The position numbers and the translations under genes are program-made. Positions 62,103-64,000 of a stretch of DNA of 64,000 nt are shown here, piece after piece; position 1 is the stretch's first letter, and the number at the start of each line of letters is the position of its first letter. Below the pieces are notes generated by a model, which made no database searches, was not told the DNA's origin, and was given only the letters and a program-made list of their open reading frames with translations. The DNA comes from an uncultured Lachnospiraceae bacterium (GTDB lineage Bacteria; Bacillota; Clostridia; Lachnospirales; Lachnospiraceae). The stretch spans positions 1-64,000 of the forward strand of contig CAJTMB010000010.1 in NCBI GenBank assembly GCA_910577105.1. The letters are read 5' to 3'.

Positions 62103-62996
62103 ATGAAATTGATACAATTATATATGAAAAAGCAGGGAATAAGGTTTTTCGCAAAAATACCTAAAAAATTAAATGGTAAACTGTCTGGAGAAAGTTATCA
62201 GTATTATTATAAAAAAGAAAGTTTTCTTGCAGAGTTGGCAAGAAGAGAAGATGAGTATGATATGATTTTAATTACTGCGCATGGGGCTGAAAATTCAATT
62301 ATTATACCAATAACCCAACATGATCCATATAGACAGGAGTATCCAGAAAGAAGTGACCATAGGTATAGGACATATATATCAGCTAGAGAAACTTACTTTT
62401 TTAAGAATGACTTTGTTTTTGCGGTATCATGTTTAACTGCTAAAGAATTAGGTCCTGAAGTAGTGAAAAATGGAGTGATAGCTTATTTGGGGTATGATGT
62501 TATAATACAAAATTTGTTTGACGTAAGTGATGTGTGCATGTCTTCACGCGTTAGAAATCTATATACAATAGCTGTAAAAAGAATTTTCGTGGAGGAACTA
62601 GTTTTGGCAATTACACATTTTCTGGAAGATATGCAGAATGTTTTAACGCTAAAACAATGGTTTGCATTCCATTTAGAAAAGAGTTTGATTAATTTTTTTC
62701 AAATGAGTGCAGACGAAATTTATGCTGTGTATGGTTTGAAAATAGATGATGGTGTATGGAAAAAGAATAGACAGAAGTTACAGGTTCAACAATTAAATTT
62801 TTTAGATGAGATTAATAAGCATCTTACTATTGTAGGCGATTCTAAGTATATTTCACTTTATGGAATTGAAAATAGGGACGGAATAGATGAAGAAACATAT
62901 AGGAGGTTGGAGTTAATATCCTTTGACAACAAAGAGTATGAAAGAAAATTTAAAGAAGCGTTAATGCGTGCAGTACGAGCGAAAAACGTAAAATGA
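62103..62996 (+). CDS. caspase/CHAT-like (clan CD) protein, putative effector
   Basis: A 297-residue soluble protein. Strand-like DMILITAHGAENSI presents His60-Gly, and strand-like FVFAVSCLTAKELG presents Ser109-Cys110, followed by GVIAYLGYD. This His-Gly then (50 residues later) Cys order, each at the end of a hydrophobic strand, is the catalytic dyad layout of caspase-like and CHAT proteases. The C-terminal 170 residues are helical and of unknown fold. It follows the receiver gene by 1 base. A receiver-activated protease effector is the natural inference; the match rests on motifs only. Confidence 0.7.
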   Translation: MKLIQLYMKKQGIRFFAKIPKKLNGKLSGESYQYYYKKESFLAELARREDEYDMILITAHGAENSIIIPITQHDPYRQEYPERSDHRYRTYISARETYFFKNDFVFAVSCLTAKELGPEVVKNGVIAYLGYDVIIQNLFDVSDVCMSSRVRNLYTIAVKRIFVEELVLAITHFLEDMQNVLTLKQWFAFHLEKSLINFFQMSADEIYAVYGLKIDDGVWKKNRQKLQVQQLNFLDEINKHLTIVGDSKYISLYGIENRDGIDEETYRRLELISFDNKEYERKFKEALMRAVRAKNVK

Positions 62997-63003
62997 ACAG
63001 TTT

Positions 63004-63642
63004 TTAAAAAGAGAATGCGTCAAGAGAAGAAAAAAAGTCAATAACATCATTGGTCTTGTATTGAGGAAAACCAATAAGTGAAGATAGTGGGTAGATGGGA
63101 GTATTTTCTTTTTTCCTATCCAACAAAAAATTGCCAATGGGCAATAATAAGAAGTAGTCATCTAATATGATTGTTTCGGATGAGCGAATGAGAGCAGAAG
63201 CATTATAGATTGTTTCTGCACTTAATCGGTCTCCATAAAGGGTCACAGAGTTATTAACTGAGGCAATAGTGTTTTTAAAACTAAATGTACCAAAAAGTGA
63301 GAGAATATGATTATTTTCTGGATGAGCGAACATGCAATCAAGGGTTACAATGCTTAATTGATTAAATTTGTTTGTGATTTTTGTTAAAAGATTATATAAA
63401 GAAAAAGAGTCATCTAATAAAGGCTTGATAAAAAGATTGAGACTCTGGGAAAACGATGGAGGATTTTTTTCATATTTTGTACGAGTAAAATTTTTGGACA
63501 AAACTGAAATAGGATAAGTGCGAATAAGAGATGAACTATCCAAGTAAACTATTTTGGTATCGTTTTTACAATTGTTTAATATTTTTTGATAATCCATTTG
63601 GCTCCTGAACTCAGAATCAATCTGCATAATATATATATTCAT
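63004..63642 (-). CDS. hypothetical protein, AT-rich, convergent to the caspase-like gene
   Basis: A 212-residue protein starting MNIYIMQIDSEFRSQ, chosen because AAGG lies 7 bases upstream; longer starts have no site. It is rich in S, L, F, N and K. The hydrophobic strands (SIVTLDCMFAHPENN, SETIILDDYFLLLP) would suit an alpha/beta fold. No family was recognised. It ends only 8 bases from the caspase-like gene without a terminator between them. It may be a regulator, an immunity or an accessory component of that operon, or unrelated. Confidence 0.5.
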   Translation of the reverse strand: MNIYIMQIDSEFRSQMDYQKILNNCKNDTKIVYLDSSSLIRTYPISVLSKNFTRTKYEKNPPSFSQSLNLFIKPLLDDSFSLYNLLTKITNKFNQLSIVTLDCMFAHPENNHILSLFGTFSFKNTIASVNNSVTLYGDRLSAETIYNASALIRSSETIILDDYFLLLPIGNFLLDRKKENTPIYPLSSLIGFPQYKTNDVIDFFSSLDAFSF

Positions 63643-64000
63643 TGTAGACCTTAATATGTGTAAGAGCATATATAATAATATTAATATTGAAAATCGACAA
63701 TATAATTTACGCGGTTATAGTATGACCGGATTCTTCCTCATTAATTCAAAGATATCTGTAATTCATAAACATTTCTCTTTTGGATTCCATTAAAGCATAT
63801 TTTATTAAACAATGGTGCGGTTGTAATTAAAATAAAATGATGATAAAGATAAAAAGGCAAATCAGTACCTGATATTTATCAGCGTATCAAAGGGGGTCTA
63901 CCCTGCTATTTCCGAAAGTAAATTGAAATGGTTGTTGAGTCTGTTACTTGTATATAGATATAAAACATTCATTATACAAAATAGAAACATGAGAGGGTAC
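63643..64000. other. AT-rich intergenic end of window
   Basis: 358 bases without a supportable gene. A perfect 14-base palindrome CTGATATTTATCAG lies near 63868-63881 and promoter-like TATAAT boxes occur, but I see no RNA gene, repeat or insertion-sequence end. Confidence 0.5.

Noticed and set aside
63643..64000. Possible insertion-sequence end at the right edge
   Set aside because: Only a short palindrome is present; no transposase fragment or terminal repeat can be shown.

Overview
The window looks like a chromosomal segment of an anaerobic, low-to-moderate GC Gram-positive bacterium, most likely Lachnospiraceae (class Clostridia). The indicators are the housekeeping set (murG, mutS2, pgi, luxS/mtnN, the diaminopimelate aminotransferase dapL, PerR with rubrerythrin), strong AGGAGG-type ribosome sites, abundant two-component, LytTR and PadR regulation, and a cobalamin riboswitch feeding an ECF-type substrate component. 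No rRNA, tRNA, CRISPR array or intact insertion sequence was seen.

Layout. 0.2-2.8 kb: PhnP-like hydrolase, a small ABM-fold protein, a frameshifted DUF3795 gene and a WYL regulator. 3-5 kb: Y-family DNA polymerase with YolD partner (minus strand). 5.3-13.6 kb: secreted protein, MerR/YbjQ/CPBP-protease operon, LytTR-DUF3021-ABC exporter operon, AraC-ClpP operon, XRE regulator. 14-18 kb: large beta-helix protein, radical SAM protein and its Cys-rich neighbour. 18.6-23.6 kb: lipoprotein with solute-binding domain, LytTR-LiaF-like pair, B12 riboswitch with DUF4430 and ECF S component. 23.5-29.4 kb (minus): a run with TSCPD protein, murG, mutS2 and a two-component system. 30-37 kb: pgi, 2-hydroxyacid dehydrogenase, PocR-chemoreceptor, GtrA, then dapL-mtnN-luxS (AI-2/methyl cycle). 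37.6-40 kb: PadR-DUF1700-DUF4097 envelope operon with an unusual structured leader. 40-43.6 kb: envelope proteins, two of them disrupted, rubrerythrin and PerR. 43.7-54.7 kb: two two-component systems, Ca/Na exchanger, pseudouridine synthase, AI-2E-type permease, O-antigen-ligase-like protein and a bacitracin-type ABC module. 54.8-64 kb: helicase-nuclease followed by a markedly AT-rich accessory block with a decayed HNH endonuclease and a three-gene signalling operon.

Two things stand out. First, seven intergenic copies of a long hairpin element (5066, 13696, 18140, 18442, 30430, 32193, 37357) share a core whose stems covary and whose side branch always ends in a GNRA tetraloop, while the outer 20-45 bp arms differ between copies yet stay self-complementary. 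This is the signature of a folded RNA family dispersed through the genome. Second, 59437-62996 encodes a protein with two GHKL ATPase modules (an N-terminal MORC/Hsp90-like one and a C-terminal histidine-kinase-like one), a receiver-domain protein and a caspase/CHAT-like protein with His-Gly and Ser-Cys motifs. Packed with 1-bp gaps next to other conflict-type genes, this is a plausible, possibly undescribed sensor-receiver-protease defence system.

Several genes carry frameshifts in homopolymer runs (1716-1725, 43072-43078, 43153-43159, and in the 58.7-59.2 kb HNH gene). These may be real decay, slippage-controlled genes or assembly errors, and the annotation marks them so.
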